Assembly: GCF_024612015.1 (NCBI RefSeq)
Contig: NZ_CP102512.1
Coordinates: 6,820,001-6,884,000 of the forward strand
Reading direction: 5' to 3'
DNA: 64,000 nt
Source of the DNA: Streptomyces sp. CA-210063
GTDB taxonomy: Bacteria; Actinomycetota; Actinomycetes; Streptomycetales; Streptomycetaceae
The notes below the pieces were generated by a model. The model was not told where the DNA came from. It did not search any database and worked only from the letters and a program-made list of their open reading frames with translations. The translations under genes were made by a program, and so were the position numbers. The stretch's first letter is position 1. Every line of letters begins with the position of its first letter. Shown here piece after piece: positions 34,882-44,867 of the stretch.

Positions 34882-37788
34882 ATGACCGCCCGTTGGAACC
34901 GGCGGCCTCGCGCTGCCCGAAAACTCGGCGTGCTGCTCGGCACCGCCGTCGTACTCACCGGAACAGTGGCCACGGCGGGAGCACCTGCCGTCGCCGCGCC
35001 CGAGTCCACCACCGAACCGACCACGAACAGCACACCCGACGCGCCCGCCGGCGCCGAGGCGTCCGCCTTCGCGAAGGCCGCCGCCACCGGCGAACGCGTG
35101 GAGATCGTCGACCGGCGTGCCGAGGACGAACTCGTCTACGCCAATCCCGATGGCACGCTGACCAGCGAGACCAGCGTCCAGCCGCAGCGGGTGCAGGCTC
35201 CCGACGGCAGCTGGGAGAAGGCGGACGCGACCCTCGAACGCCGCCCGGACGGCACGGTCGGTCCCAAGGCCGCCGTCGTCGACCTGGCCTTCGCGGCGGG
35301 CGGCTCGTCGGACTTCGTCACGCTCGGCGAGGAGGGCAGGTCCTTCACACTGAGTTGGCCCGCGCCGCTGCCCGAGCCGGTCCTGGACGGGGACACCGCC
35401 GAGTACCGCGAGGTGCTCCCCGGCGTGGACCTGCTGGCCAGCGCCTCGGTCACCGGCTACTCGTACGTCCTTGAGGTGAAGACTCCGGAGGCGGCCGATA
35501 ACGCGGAACTGGCCGAACTTCGGCTGCCCGTACGGTCGGAGGGCCTGGACCTCGGCACCGGCCCGACCGGTGGCCTCCAGGCGGTGGACGCCTCGGGCGA
35601 GATCGTCTTCGGCGGGCAGGCCCCCAAGATGTGGGACTCGTCCACCACCGGGGTCCCGACCGACGCCGTTCCCGCCTCGGGCACGGACACGCCCGCCCAG
35701 GAGGCGCCCGACGCCGGCGCCAAGGTCGCGGACATGGCCCTCGACGTCTCCGCGTCCGCCGTCACCGTCGAGCCCGACCGCGCCCTGCTCACCGCCGCCG
35801 ACACCGACTTCCCGGTCTACATCGACCCCGAGGCCGGGATGTCCAAGAGCGAGTGGCTGTATGTGTCCAGCGGCAACCCGAGCACCGAGTTCCACAAGTT
35901 CAAGAAGGACGAGGGTGTCGGCCGCTGCTCGGCCAAGACCATCGGCGGCATCTACTACGTGTGCAGCGGCTCGCCGTACACGAACCGGATGTACTTCCAG
36001 TTCTCCACCGCCGGCTGGAAGAACCGCACCATCTCCAAGGCCGTCTTCGAGGTCTACGAGACCTTCTCCTTCTCCTGCACCAAGAGCACCGTCAACCTGC
36101 ACATGGTCGCCGAGGGGGGTGTCGACTCCGCCACCAACTGGAACAACAAGCCCAAGGACGGCGACCTGATGGTCGACCGGACCGTCGCGTACGGCCGGGG
36201 CGACAGCTGCAGCCCCGACGCGCCGCCCAGCTGGGTCGACTTCGCGGACAGTGCCGACGAGAGCAACGAGAACCTCACCTCCTCCGTCCGCAAGAAGGCC
36301 GCCGCCGAGGACCCGATCGCCTTCTCCCTGCGCGCCGCCGACGAGGACGACCCCAACTCCTGGAAGCGGTTCCGGGGTGACAACGCCAAGCTCGTCGTCA
36401 CGTACAACACCCGCCCGACCAAGCCCACCGGCGAGCGGCTGACCAACCCGGACGAGAAGGCCTGCACCACCGACAACACCAAGCGGCCCTGGATCCGCGA
36501 CGCGACCCCGACCATGTCCGTCACCGGCACCGACGCCGACTCCCACACCGACGGCACCGGCCAGAACCTCACCGCGACCTTCCGGGTGTGGGACCAGGTC
36601 GACGGCCGGCCCATGGTCTACGAGGGCAAGGACGGACCGCAGAACGAGGGCAAGTTCGAGGAGAACATCCCCATCAAGGAGCTGGCCCACGGCCACGGCT
36701 ACAAGTGGCACGCCCAGACCTACGACGGCTCCACCGGCAAGCTCAAGGACTCCGGGTACTCCGAGTGGTCCGACTGGTGCGAGTTCGTGGTGGACGTGGA
36801 GCGGCCCGACACCAAACCGCACGTGGCGCCGGTGGCGAGCGAGGCCGACCTGCCGGCGGGCGGCAAGCGGCACTTCACCTTCTCCGCGAACGGCAACTCC
36901 GACCCGGTCTTCAAGAACGACGTCGAGTTCTACGAGTGGGACCTAGGCAACGACACCCCCACCCGCAAGGCGGACCCGGCCACCCTCGGCGGCAACGCCA
37001 CCATCGAGGTCGCGCCGAGCACCTTCGGCCCGAACGTGCTCTACGTCCGCAGCGTCGACCGGGCCGGCAACCGGGGCCCGCTGGAGAAGTACTTCTTCAC
37101 CGTCGACCGGGCCTGCGCCGACGTGCTCGCCGACACCTGCGCCGCCGCCGTCTACGGCCTCGACCAGACCTCCGGCACCACGGCCCCCGACGCCTCCGGC
37201 CACAACCGGACGCTGACGGTGAAGGGCGCCGACTGGGTCGCCGGCCACAACTCCGCGAGCGACCCGGCCGACAAGGCGCTGCGCTTCAACGGCACCACCG
37301 ACCACGCCACCGCCGTGTCCGCCGTGCACACCGGCCAGGCGTTCACCGTCTCGGTCTGGGTGCGGCCCACCTCGCTGGACCGGAACATCTCGGTGATCAG
37401 CCAGGCGGGCAGCCAGGGCAACGGCCTCAACCTCTACTACTCCACCGCCTACAAGCGCTGGATCTTCGGCCGCCACCTCAGCGACACGGCCGACTCCGAC
37501 CTCGTCCGCGCCATGGCGACCAGCGAGCGGCCCGCGACCGTGAACAAGTGGGTCCACCTGGCCGGGACCTACGACCCGGTGGCCCGGAGGTTCACGCTCT
37601 TCGTCGACGGCGAGGAGCAGGGCAGCGCGACCGTCACCGACGTCTGGAACGCCTCCGAGGGCCTCAACATCGGCCGCGCGCAGTACGGCGGCGAGTGGTC
37701 CGACCCCTTCACCGGCGACGTCGACGACGTACGCCTCGTCCCCGGCCTGCTGTCCGCGACGGAGATCTTCCGGCTCGCGAACGACTAG
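34882..37788 (+). CDS. Secreted LamG-domain (concanavalin-like) protein
   Basis: 968 residues. Sec signal peptide at the N-terminus (RKLGVLLGTAVVLTGTVATAGAPAVAA in residues 13-39). An N-terminal region typical of proteins that precede Rhs genes follows, then a DNRLRE-like beta domain (RMYFQFSTAGWKNRTISKAVFEVYET region), an Fn3-like stretch and a C-terminal LamG/jellyroll domain (LRFNGTTDHATAVSAVHTG, NKWVHLAGTYDPVARRFTLFVDG, GDVDDVRL). No catalytic motif. It lies 91 bp upstream of the RHS toxin in the same direction, and the two probably form one transcription unit. A surface adhesion or toxin-presentation role is inferred. ATG 34882 has a GAAGGAG site. Confidence 0.85.
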   Translation: MTARWNRRPRAARKLGVLLGTAVVLTGTVATAGAPAVAAPESTTEPTTNSTPDAPAGAEASAFAKAAATGERVEIVDRRAEDELVYANPDGTLTSETSVQPQRVQAPDGSWEKADATLERRPDGTVGPKAAVVDLAFAAGGSSDFVTLGEEGRSFTLSWPAPLPEPVLDGDTAEYREVLPGVDLLASASVTGYSYVLEVKTPEAADNAELAELRLPVRSEGLDLGTGPTGGLQAVDASGEIVFGGQAPKMWDSSTTGVPTDAVPASGTDTPAQEAPDAGAKVADMALDVSASAVTVEPDRALLTAADTDFPVYIDPEAGMSKSEWLYVSSGNPSTEFHKFKKDEGVGRCSAKTIGGIYYVCSGSPYTNRMYFQFSTAGWKNRTISKAVFEVYETFSFSCTKSTVNLHMVAEGGVDSATNWNNKPKDGDLMVDRTVAYGRGDSCSPDAPPSWVDFADSADESNENLTSSVRKKAAAEDPIAFSLRAADEDDPNSWKRFRGDNAKLVVTYNTRPTKPTGERLTNPDEKACTTDNTKRPWIRDATPTMSVTGTDADSHTDGTGQNLTATFRVWDQVDGRPMVYEGKDGPQNEGKFEENIPIKELAHGHGYKWHAQTYDGSTGKLKDSGYSEWSDWCEFVVDVERPDTKPHVAPVASEADLPAGGKRHFTFSANGNSDPVFKNDVEFYEWDLGNDTPTRKADPATLGGNATIEVAPSTFGPNVLYVRSVDRAGNRGPLEKYFFTVDRACADVLADTCAAAVYGLDQTSGTTAPDASGHNRTLTVKGADWVAGHNSASDPADKALRFNGTTDHATAVSAVHTGQAFTVSVWVRPTSLDRNISVISQAGSQGNGLNLYYSTAYKRWIFGRHLSDTADSDLVRAMATSERPATVNKWVHLAGTYDPVARRFTLFVDGEEQGSATVTDVWNASEGLNIGRAQYGGEWSDPFTGDVDDVRLVPGLLSATEIFRLAND

Positions 37789-37879
37789 AGATCTCCCGGC
37801 TCACGAACGACTGAGCCACAGCCGACCTTCAACGCCCCTGACCAGGGCGTCTTCCACACCATTCAGAGGGGGAGCACGC

Positions 37880-40800
37880 GTGCGCCCATCACGCAGACGT
37901 ATGCCCTATGGCTGGGCGAAAGCCATCGCTGTCACGATCACATCCGCCCTGACGGTCACCCTGCTCCAGGGCACGCCGGCCCTCGGCGACGACCCCGACG
38001 AGGCCCGGGAGAAGCGGCGCCCGAAGACCCAGGACGTCGCCTCCACCCCGGTCGTCGACGAGGACGGCCAGGCCACCCCGCTCAAGCACACCAAGGGGTA
38101 CGGGAAACCGCTGGACCTCAAGGCCACCTGGCCGAAGGCGGGCAGTGCGACCGTCGATCTCGCCGGCTCCAAGAAGCGCGGTGCGCTGTCCAGCGCCAAG
38201 GCGGGGTCCCTCCCCGTCCGTGTCGGCCCGCCCCAGGGCAAGACCCGGTCCGCCCTGGCCGCCGCGCCCACCCGGGCCAAGGTCGACGTCCTCAGCCACG
38301 CCGCCGCGCAGAAGGCCGGGATCGACGGCCTGCTGCTGAAGGTGACCCGCGCCGACAGCCGTACCTCGAACGGAAAGGTCTCCGTCGAGGTCGACTACGC
38401 GGCCTTCGCCCAGGCCTACGGCGGCGACTGGGCCCAGCGGCTGCGCCTGGTCGAACTCCCCGACTGCGCGCTGACCACGCCCAAGGCGGCCAAGTGCCAG
38501 ACCAGCACCCCGCTGAAGACCGACAACAACGTCCGCGACCAGAAGCTCACCGCCGACGTCGCCGCGCTGCCCGCGGCCAAGGCCCCGCTGCTCGCCGTCG
38601 CGGCCGCGGCCTCCGGCGGCTCCGGCTCCTACACCGCGACCTCGCTGGCGCCGTCCGCCTCCTGGCAGGTCGCGGGTCAGACCGGCAGCTTCACCTGGCA
38701 GTACCCGCTGCGGGTCCCGCCCGCGATCGCCGGGCCCTCCCCGCAGCTCGGTCTCGGCTACAACTCCGCGTCCACGGACGGCCGTACGGCCTCCAGCAAC
38801 AACCAGACGTCCTGGATCGGCGAGGGCTTCGACCTCAGCGCCGGCTACATCGAGCGCTCGTACCGGGGCTGCACGGAGGACGGCCACGACGAGGCCGGGT
38901 CGCAGAAGTACGACCTGTGCTGGCACTCCGACAACGCCACCATGAACTTCGGCGGCCGGGCCGGTGAGCTGGTCAAGAAGGGCGAGAACGAGTGGCGCCT
39001 GAAGCAGGACGACGGCACCCGCATCGAGCGTAAGCACGACGGCTTCAACTCGGACAACAACGACGAGTACTGGGTCGTCACCACCACCGACGGCACCCGC
39101 TACCACTTCGGCAAGGGCAAGCGCGAGTCGGAGGCCGCCGACACCGAGGGCACCGGCTCCACCTTCGAGGTCCCGGTCTTCGGCGACGACAAGGACGAGC
39201 CCTGCCACGCCGACACCTTCAAGGACTCCCGCTGCCAGCAGGCCTGGCGCTGGAACCTCGACTACGTCATCGACGTGCACGGCAACTCGATGACGTACTA
39301 CTACGGCACCGAGACCAACAAGTACGACTCGGTGCGCGGCGACAAGGTCGTCTCCTACGACCGCGGCGGGTACCTCAAGCGGATCGAGTACGGCGAGCAG
39401 CAGGGCAAGGAGAACACGACCACCGCGCCCGCGCAGGTCGTCTTCGACGTCGCCGAGCGCTGCACCGGCGCCGCCGCCGACTGTGAGCCGGCCGACCTGA
39501 AGGAGTCGACCGCCAAGCGCTGGCCGGACGTGCCGTTCGAGCAGATCTGCACCTCCGACACCGAGTGCAAGGACCAGTGGTCCCCGACCTTCTTCTCCCG
39601 CAAGCGGCTGGCGAAGGTCACCACGCAGGTGCTGGGGTCCGACGGCAAGACGTACACGGACGTCGACGAGTGGGACCTCGCGCACAAGTACCAGAGCGCC
39701 GACACCACCCACGCCCCGGCCATGTGGCTGGAGTCGGTCACGCACTCCGGCAAGGACGGCGCGAACAAGCTCCCGAAGGTCACCTTCTACGAGCGGCAGG
39801 ACGCCAACCGTGTCGACACCGGCTCCGACGACCGCCTGCCCATGTACAAGTGGCGCATCCGGGCGATCCAGTCGGAGACGGGCGGCACGATCTCGGTCAA
39901 CTACAAGCCGAACGAGTGCACGCCTACCACCCTCCCCACCCCCGAGACCAACACCAAACGCTGCATGCCGTCCTTCTGGTCGAAGGAGGGCACGGTCGGG
40001 GAGAAGGAGGACTGGTTCCACAAGTTCGTCGTCGACACGGTGATCGAGGACGAGGTCACGGTCACCGGCCCCAACAAGGTCACCTCCTACGACTACTCGG
40101 GCGCCGCCTGGGCCTTCGACGACAGCGAGCTGGTCAAGACCAAGAAGAAGACGTGGAACCAGTGGCGCGGCTTCCGCTCGGTCATCACGAAGACCGGTGA
40201 GGCCGGCAGCAAGCAGCTCCGCACGGAGACCACCTACCTCCAGGGCATGGACGGCGACCGGGAGAAGGAGTCCGGCGGCACCAAGTCCGTCTCGGTCACC
40301 GCCTCCGACGGCACGAAGATCCGTGACGACGCCCGCCACCAGGGCTTCCAGCTGGAGCAGCGCAGCTTCAACGGCGCCGCGGAGGTGACCGGTTCGGTCA
40401 GCACGCCCTGGAAGTCCGAGGCCACGGCGACGGAGGGCAGCGACGAGGCGAGCCTCGCCGCCGTCAAGTCGGTGAGAACCCGTACCGCCCTCGACGACGG
40501 CAAGGTCCGCCGCGCCTCGATCGAGCACTTCTACGACGCGTACGGCATGCTGTCCCGCTCCTCCGACTCCGGCGACCTGGCCGACCCGGACGACGACACC
40601 TGCACGACGAACGCGTACAACCGCAACACGGACGCGAACCTGCTCACGCTGCTGAAGCGCGTCACGGTCGTCCCCGTCAACTGCGACGACGGCGCGCCGA
40701 CCTCGTACAAGGGCGAGGCGATCTCCGACGTCCGCACCTGGTACGACGATCGCGACACCTACGGCACCACGCCCACCAAGGGCGACGTGGTGCGCAGTGA

Positions 40801-43800
40801 GAAGGTCAAGGGGTACGCGGCCGACGGCACCCCGCAGTACGTGACGACGTCGACGGCCAAGTACGACGTGCACGGCCGTGTCGTGGAGTCCGCCGACCAG
40901 GCGGGCAACGCGACGAAGACGACGTACACGCCGACCACCGGCGGCCCGGTGACGGGCATGAAGGTCGAGGATCCCCTCGGCAACACCACCACCTCCACCG
41001 TCGACCGCCGCTGGGGCCTGGTCACCGCCACGGTCGACGCCAACAAGCAGCGCACCGACCTGGAGTACGACGCCCTCGGCCGTCTGCTGAAGGTCTGGCT
41101 CCCGGGCCGCGCCAAGGCGACGGACACGGCGAGCATCGAATACGCCTACCTGGTCCGCAACAACGCGCCCGTCGTCACCACCACGAAGTCGCTGCTGCCG
41201 AACGGCTCGGTGGCCACCAGCCACCAGCTCAGCGACGGCCTGCTGAGGCCCCGCCAGACGCAGACGCCGGCCGCGAACTCGGGACGGGTCATCACGACCA
41301 CCGAGTACGACAGCCGCGGGCTGGCGGTCAAGGAGATCGGCCCGTTCTACAACACGGCCGCCGTCGGCACGACGTTCGTGAACGTGGTGGACGCCTCCGA
41401 GGGGACGCCTCGGGAGACGGAGACGGTATACGACGCGGCGGGCCGCGCCACCGACTCGATCTTCCGCGTGGCCGGCACCGAGAAGTGGCGCACCAAGACC
41501 GCGTACCACGGCGACCACACCACGGTCGACCCACCGGCGGGCGCCACGCCCACCGCGACGTACACCAACGCGCAGGGGCAGAAGACCAAGGTCCTGGAAT
41601 TCAAGGCCAGTTCGCCGACCGGTGCGGCGGACACCACCTCGTACGACTATGACGCGGCGGGCCGCCTCACCGAGGTGAAGGACACGGCGGGCAACGTCTG
41701 GTCGTCCGAGTACGACGTGCGCGGCCGTCAGACCAAGTCCGTCGACCCCGACGCCGGTACGTCCTGGATGACGTACAACGACCTGGACCAGCTCAAGACG
41801 ATCCGCAACCAGCGCGAGATCACTCTCACCTTCAGCTACGACAAGCTGGGCCGTCAGCGTTCGCTGTACAACGGCGACAAGAAGCTGACGACCTGGGAGT
41901 ACGACAGCGCGACCGTGCCGAACGGCAAGGGGCGTCTGACCTCGGCCACCAAGTGGGTGGGAGACGACGGCTATACCTCGTCGGTCGACGCGTACGACGT
42001 GGCGGGCCGTCCGACGAAGACGTCGGTGACGATCCCCGCTTCCGCGGACACCGGCAAGCTGGCCGGCACGTACACCTCGACGGCGTCGTACAAGCCGGAC
42101 GGCTCGATCGATGACATCAGCCTGCCGGCGGTCGGCGGGCTCCCGGCGGAGACGATCACCACGGGCTACACGGCGACCGGTCTGCCGTCCTTCACCCTGG
42201 GCGACTCGACGGACTACGCCCGCGAGACCCGCTACTCCAACTACGGCGAGATGCTCCAGCTGACCCTGGGCACCGCCAGCGCGGACAAGTACACCTGGCT
42301 GACCAACACCTACGAGGAGGGCACCCGGCGCCTGGAACGCGCCCGCATCGACCGGGAGATCGTCAAGACCCCGGACTCCGACATCACCTACGGCTACGAC
42401 GCCACCGGCAACATCCAGAAGATCGCCGACGCGCCCGAAGGTAAGACGGCGGATGTCCAGTGCTTCACGTACGACTACCTGCGCCGCCTGACCGAGGCGT
42501 GGACCCAGACGGCGACCGCCTGCGCGCCGAGCGCCGGTGAGGCGACCGTCGGCGGCCCGGCCCCGTACCGGCACTCGTACACCTACGACGCGGTCGGCAA
42601 CCGCACGAGCGAGGTCCGCCACGCAACCGGCACGACCGGCGACGCGGCGATCACGCAGACGACGACGTACGTGCCGAAGGCCCAGGACACCAAGGGCGGC
42701 ATGCACGCGCACGCCCTGAAGTCGGCCGAGGTACGCACCGCGACGGCGGCCAAGGAAGTGACCGCGGCCCAGAGCTTCCAGTACGACGAGACCGGGAACA
42801 CCGTCCGCCGCACCAAGGCGGCGACGGACCTCTCCCCGGCGGTCGACCAGAAGCTGGACTGGGACGAGCAGGGCCGCCTGAGCGCGGTGACCCCCTATCT
42901 GTCCGGTGACAACCTCGACGAGGCGAACAAGACCTCGTACGTCTACGGCCCGGACGGAAGCCGCCTGCTCCGCAAGGAGAAGGGCGCGATCACCCTTTAC
43001 CTGGGCAGCCAGGAGATCCGCCTCGACACGGCGAAGAACTCCCTGTCGGGCACGCGCTACTACTCGCACGGCGGCAAGCAGATCGCTGTGCGGACGTCGG
43101 CCGGGGTGACCTGGCTGGTGGGTGGCCAGAACGGCACGGCTGAGATCGCGATCAAGGCCGCGGACTCGGCGATCACACAGCGTCGGACGTCGCCGTTCGG
43201 TGAGGCGCGTGGCGCCAAGCCGGCGGCGGGCGCGTGGCCGGGCGACAAGTCCTTCGTGGGCGGCACGGCGGACGCGTCGGCGGGTCTGATCCAGCTCGGC
43301 GCCCGCGCGTACGACCCGGCGGCAGGCCGCTTCGTCTCCGTCGACCCCGTGCTGAATGTCGCGGACCCGCAACACCTCAACGCGTATGCCTACGGGCGCA
43401 ACAACCCGCTCGCCTTCCCGGACCCGACGGGCCTGTACTGGGGCGAGTCCTGGATCAGCCCCATCGGTCACGGCGCCCTCGACGTCGTGGGCCTGGTCCC
43501 CGGCTTCGGCGAGCCCGCCGACCTGCTCAACGGCGTCTGGTACACGGCCGAGGGTAACTACATCGACGCGGGCCTGTCCTATGCCTCGGCCATCCCGATC
43601 GCGGGCTACGGCGCGACCGCAGCGAAGGGCGCGCGGTACGTCAACAAGGCGGTCGACGCCGTCGACACGGCGACCGACACCACCAAGGCGGCCAAGAAGA
43701 CCGAGGACGCGGTCGACGCCGCCGACACGGTCACGCCACCGGTGGCCCCGAAACCGAAGCCCACCCCCAAGCCCGCCCCTCCGGCCAAGGCCAAGGAAGC

Positions 43801-44293
43801 GCCCCAGACGAAGAAGGGCGACTCCGGCGGAGCGAAGACCGAGGGCGGCGGCAAGGGCGGCAAGGGCGGTGACGACGGCGGGAAGAAGAGCCCTGCGGGC
43901 AGCGCCGACGACGACCTCCCCGAGTGGACGAGGGCGGAGGCCAAGAAGAGCGGCACCAACAACACCGCCGGTGCCGGGGCGCGCGACGGGTACACGGGAG
44001 AGCGCCGCTACGGCGAAAGCGGTGCCGTACCCGGAAACGTCCACCCCGATCTCGCTCCCCGCCTGCAGGAAGCACAGGACATGCAGGCCCAGGGGAACCA
44101 TCTGGAGGAGTGGGATCCGGGGACCTGCGCGGAGTTCCACGCGTGCAACAATCTGATGAATGATGTCGGAGCAAGCCTCGACGAGATCGACTACTTCACC
44201 ATCACCCGGGCGGACGGAGCACCGTTCCCGTCGTGCGGCTGGTGCAGAAGAATTCTGGGAGGGGGCGGCGCGCGTGACGGATCGGCCGGATAG
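37880..44293 (+). CDS. RHS/YD-repeat polymorphic toxin with C-terminal deaminase-like domain
   Basis: 2137 residues, Sec-type signal at the N-terminus. It contains a SpvB-like segment (SWQYPLR-type region near residues 250-330, WIGEGFDLSAGYIERSYRGC), a long array of YD repeats, and the RHS core end (GLIQLGARAYDPAAGRFVSVDPV, NAYAYGRNNPLAFPDPTGLYWG). A pretoxin segment with LDVVGLVPGFGEPADLLNG, a Pro/Lys/Gly-rich linker, and a short C-terminal toxin follow. The toxin has CAEFHA (Cys2083, Glu2085) and PSCGWC (Cys2119, Cys2122), the zinc-binding and catalytic pattern of the CDA-like deaminase superfamily (YwqJ/SCP1.201-like). It is followed by an overlapping immunity gene. GTG 37880 has a GAGGGGGAG site; ATG 37901 is an alternative. 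Confidence 0.92.
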   Translation: MRPSRRRMPYGWAKAIAVTITSALTVTLLQGTPALGDDPDEAREKRRPKTQDVASTPVVDEDGQATPLKHTKGYGKPLDLKATWPKAGSATVDLAGSKKRGALSSAKAGSLPVRVGPPQGKTRSALAAAPTRAKVDVLSHAAAQKAGIDGLLLKVTRADSRTSNGKVSVEVDYAAFAQAYGGDWAQRLRLVELPDCALTTPKAAKCQTSTPLKTDNNVRDQKLTADVAALPAAKAPLLAVAAAASGGSGSYTATSLAPSASWQVAGQTGSFTWQYPLRVPPAIAGPSPQLGLGYNSASTDGRTASSNNQTSWIGEGFDLSAGYIERSYRGCTEDGHDEAGSQKYDLCWHSDNATMNFGGRAGELVKKGENEWRLKQDDGTRIERKHDGFNSDNNDEYWVVTTTDGTRYHFGKGKRESEAADTEGTGSTFEVPVFGDDKDEPCHADTFKDSRCQQAWRWNLDYVIDVHGNSMTYYYGTETNKYDSVRGDKVVSYDRGGYLKRIEYGEQQGKENTTTAPAQVVFDVAERCTGAAADCEPADLKESTAKRWPDVPFEQICTSDTECKDQWSPTFFSRKRLAKVTTQVLGSDGKTYTDVDEWDLAHKYQSADTTHAPAMWLESVTHSGKDGANKLPKVTFYERQDANRVDTGSDDRLPMYKWRIRAIQSETGGTISVNYKPNECTPTTLPTPETNTKRCMPSFWSKEGTVGEKEDWFHKFVVDTVIEDEVTVTGPNKVTSYDYSGAAWAFDDSELVKTKKKTWNQWRGFRSVITKTGEAGSKQLRTETTYLQGMDGDREKESGGTKSVSVTASDGTKIRDDARHQGFQLEQRSFNGAAEVTGSVSTPWKSEATATEGSDEASLAAVKSVRTRTALDDGKVRRASIEHFYDAYGMLSRSSDSGDLADPDDDTCTTNAYNRNTDANLLTLLKRVTVVPVNCDDGAPTSYKGEAISDVRTWYDDRDTYGTTPTKGDVVRSEKVKGYAADGTPQYVTTSTAKYDVHGRVVESADQAGNATKTTYTPTTGGPVTGMKVEDPLGNTTTSTVDRRWGLVTATVDANKQRTDLEYDALGRLLKVWLPGRAKATDTASIEYAYLVRNNAPVVTTTKSLLPNGSVATSHQLSDGLLRPRQTQTPAANSGRVITTTEYDSRGLAVKEIGPFYNTAAVGTTFVNVVDASEGTPRETETVYDAAGRATDSIFRVAGTEKWRTKTAYHGDHTTVDPPAGATPTATYTNAQGQKTKVLEFKASSPTGAADTTSYDYDAAGRLTEVKDTAGNVWSSEYDVRGRQTKSVDPDAGTSWMTYNDLDQLKTIRNQREITLTFSYDKLGRQRSLYNGDKKLTTWEYDSATVPNGKGRLTSATKWVGDDGYTSSVDAYDVAGRPTKTSVTIPASADTGKLAGTYTSTASYKPDGSIDDISLPAVGGLPAETITTGYTATGLPSFTLGDSTDYARETRYSNYGEMLQLTLGTASADKYTWLTNTYEEGTRRLERARIDREIVKTPDSDITYGYDATGNIQKIADAPEGKTADVQCFTYDYLRRLTEAWTQTATACAPSAGEATVGGPAPYRHSYTYDAVGNRTSEVRHATGTTGDAAITQTTTYVPKAQDTKGGMHAHALKSAEVRTATAAKEVTAAQSFQYDETGNTVRRTKAATDLSPAVDQKLDWDEQGRLSAVTPYLSGDNLDEANKTSYVYGPDGSRLLRKEKGAITLYLGSQEIRLDTAKNSLSGTRYYSHGGKQIAVRTSAGVTWLVGGQNGTAEIAIKAADSAITQRRTSPFGEARGAKPAAGAWPGDKSFVGGTADASAGLIQLGARAYDPAAGRFVSVDPVLNVADPQHLNAYAYGRNNPLAFPDPTGLYWGESWISPIGHGALDVVGLVPGFGEPADLLNGVWYTAEGNYIDAGLSYASAIPIAGYGATAAKGARYVNKAVDAVDTATDTTKAAKKTEDAVDAADTVTPPVAPKPKPTPKPAPPAKAKEAPQTKKGDSGGAKTEGGGKGGKGGDDGGKKSPAGSADDDLPEWTRAEAKKSGTNNTAGAGARDGYTGERRYGESGAVPGNVHPDLAPRLQEAQDMQAQGNHLEEWDPGTCAEFHACNNLMNDVGASLDEIDYFTITRADGAPFPSCGWCRRILGGGGARDGSAG

Positions 44294-44750
44294 CCCTCGC
44301 GAGGCAGGACTGCCGGAAAGGCTGTCGGACATCCTGGCGGAGGACGCCCGGTGGATAGCCTCCGAAGCGGACGTCCAGCACATCAGGGATGTCTGGGATG
44401 AGCTGGGAATCCACTGCTCGCCGACGGCGCTGCGTTTCGTCGAGGAATTCAACGGAACTTGCTTCGATTACCCCCGCCATCCGCTCGATCCAGGGACGCA
44501 CAGCTGCGAACTGAACGCCGAGCGCGCCAGTCGCATCGTCAACGGCGAAAAGCTGACGGGATACGAGCAGCGAACGGGAGAGAAGCTGACGCCCGTGGGC
44601 ACGGCGGCCTCCGGTCCTCTCGTGCTTCTCGTCGCCGAGGGGGGCCGGACGTACGGCGCCTACGATGCGTTTCTCGCCCTCTATGGCGGAAGCCCGGAGG
44701 AAGCATTGGTGCATCTGGTCGACAGAGTTCGTCCTGAGCGGCTGGACTGA
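44274..44750 (+). CDS. SUKH-family immunity protein to the RHS toxin
   Basis: 158 residues, no signal peptide. The central motif ALRFVEEFNGTCFDYP, followed by a mid segment and the C-terminal TPVGTAASGPLVLLVAEGGRTYGAYDAFLALYGGSPEEALVHLV, match the SUKH-3 layout, a common immunity fold for polymorphic toxins. The GTG start lies 20 nt inside the toxin gene after GGGAGGGGG, so expression is coupled. It should bind and neutralise the cognate deaminase in the cytoplasm (inference from family and position). Base composition is lower in GC than in the toxin body, as is usual for exchangeable cassettes. Confidence 0.82.
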   Translation: MTDRPDSPREAGLPERLSDILAEDARWIASEADVQHIRDVWDELGIHCSPTALRFVEEFNGTCFDYPRHPLDPGTHSCELNAERASRIVNGEKLTGYEQRTGEKLTPVGTAASGPLVLLVAEGGRTYGAYDAFLALYGGSPEEALVHLVDRVRPERLD

Positions 44751-44788
44751 CGGCGGTCATGACACACGACCGCTGACAGTGATGTGAG

Positions 44789-44832
44789 AAGGCCTTCGGC
44801 CCCCGCCCGACAGGGCGGGGGCCGAAGGCCTT
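44789..44832. terminator. Strong bidirectional terminator
   Basis: A perfect 20-bp stem (44789-44808 with 44813-44832) and a 4-nt GACA loop, AA on the left side and TT on the right. It is placed between the convergent immunity and FG-GAP genes and can serve both. Confidence 0.9.
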
Positions 44833-44867
44833 TGACCGCGGGGGTCGCGGTCACGCCGAACCGGAAA

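Noticed and set aside
37889..44452. Very long open frame on the minus strand, antisense to the RHS toxin
   Set aside because: Its translation is low-complexity Arg/Gly/Val/Leu sequence with no motifs, and it mirrors the GC-biased third positions of the plus-strand RHS gene, whose domains are clear.
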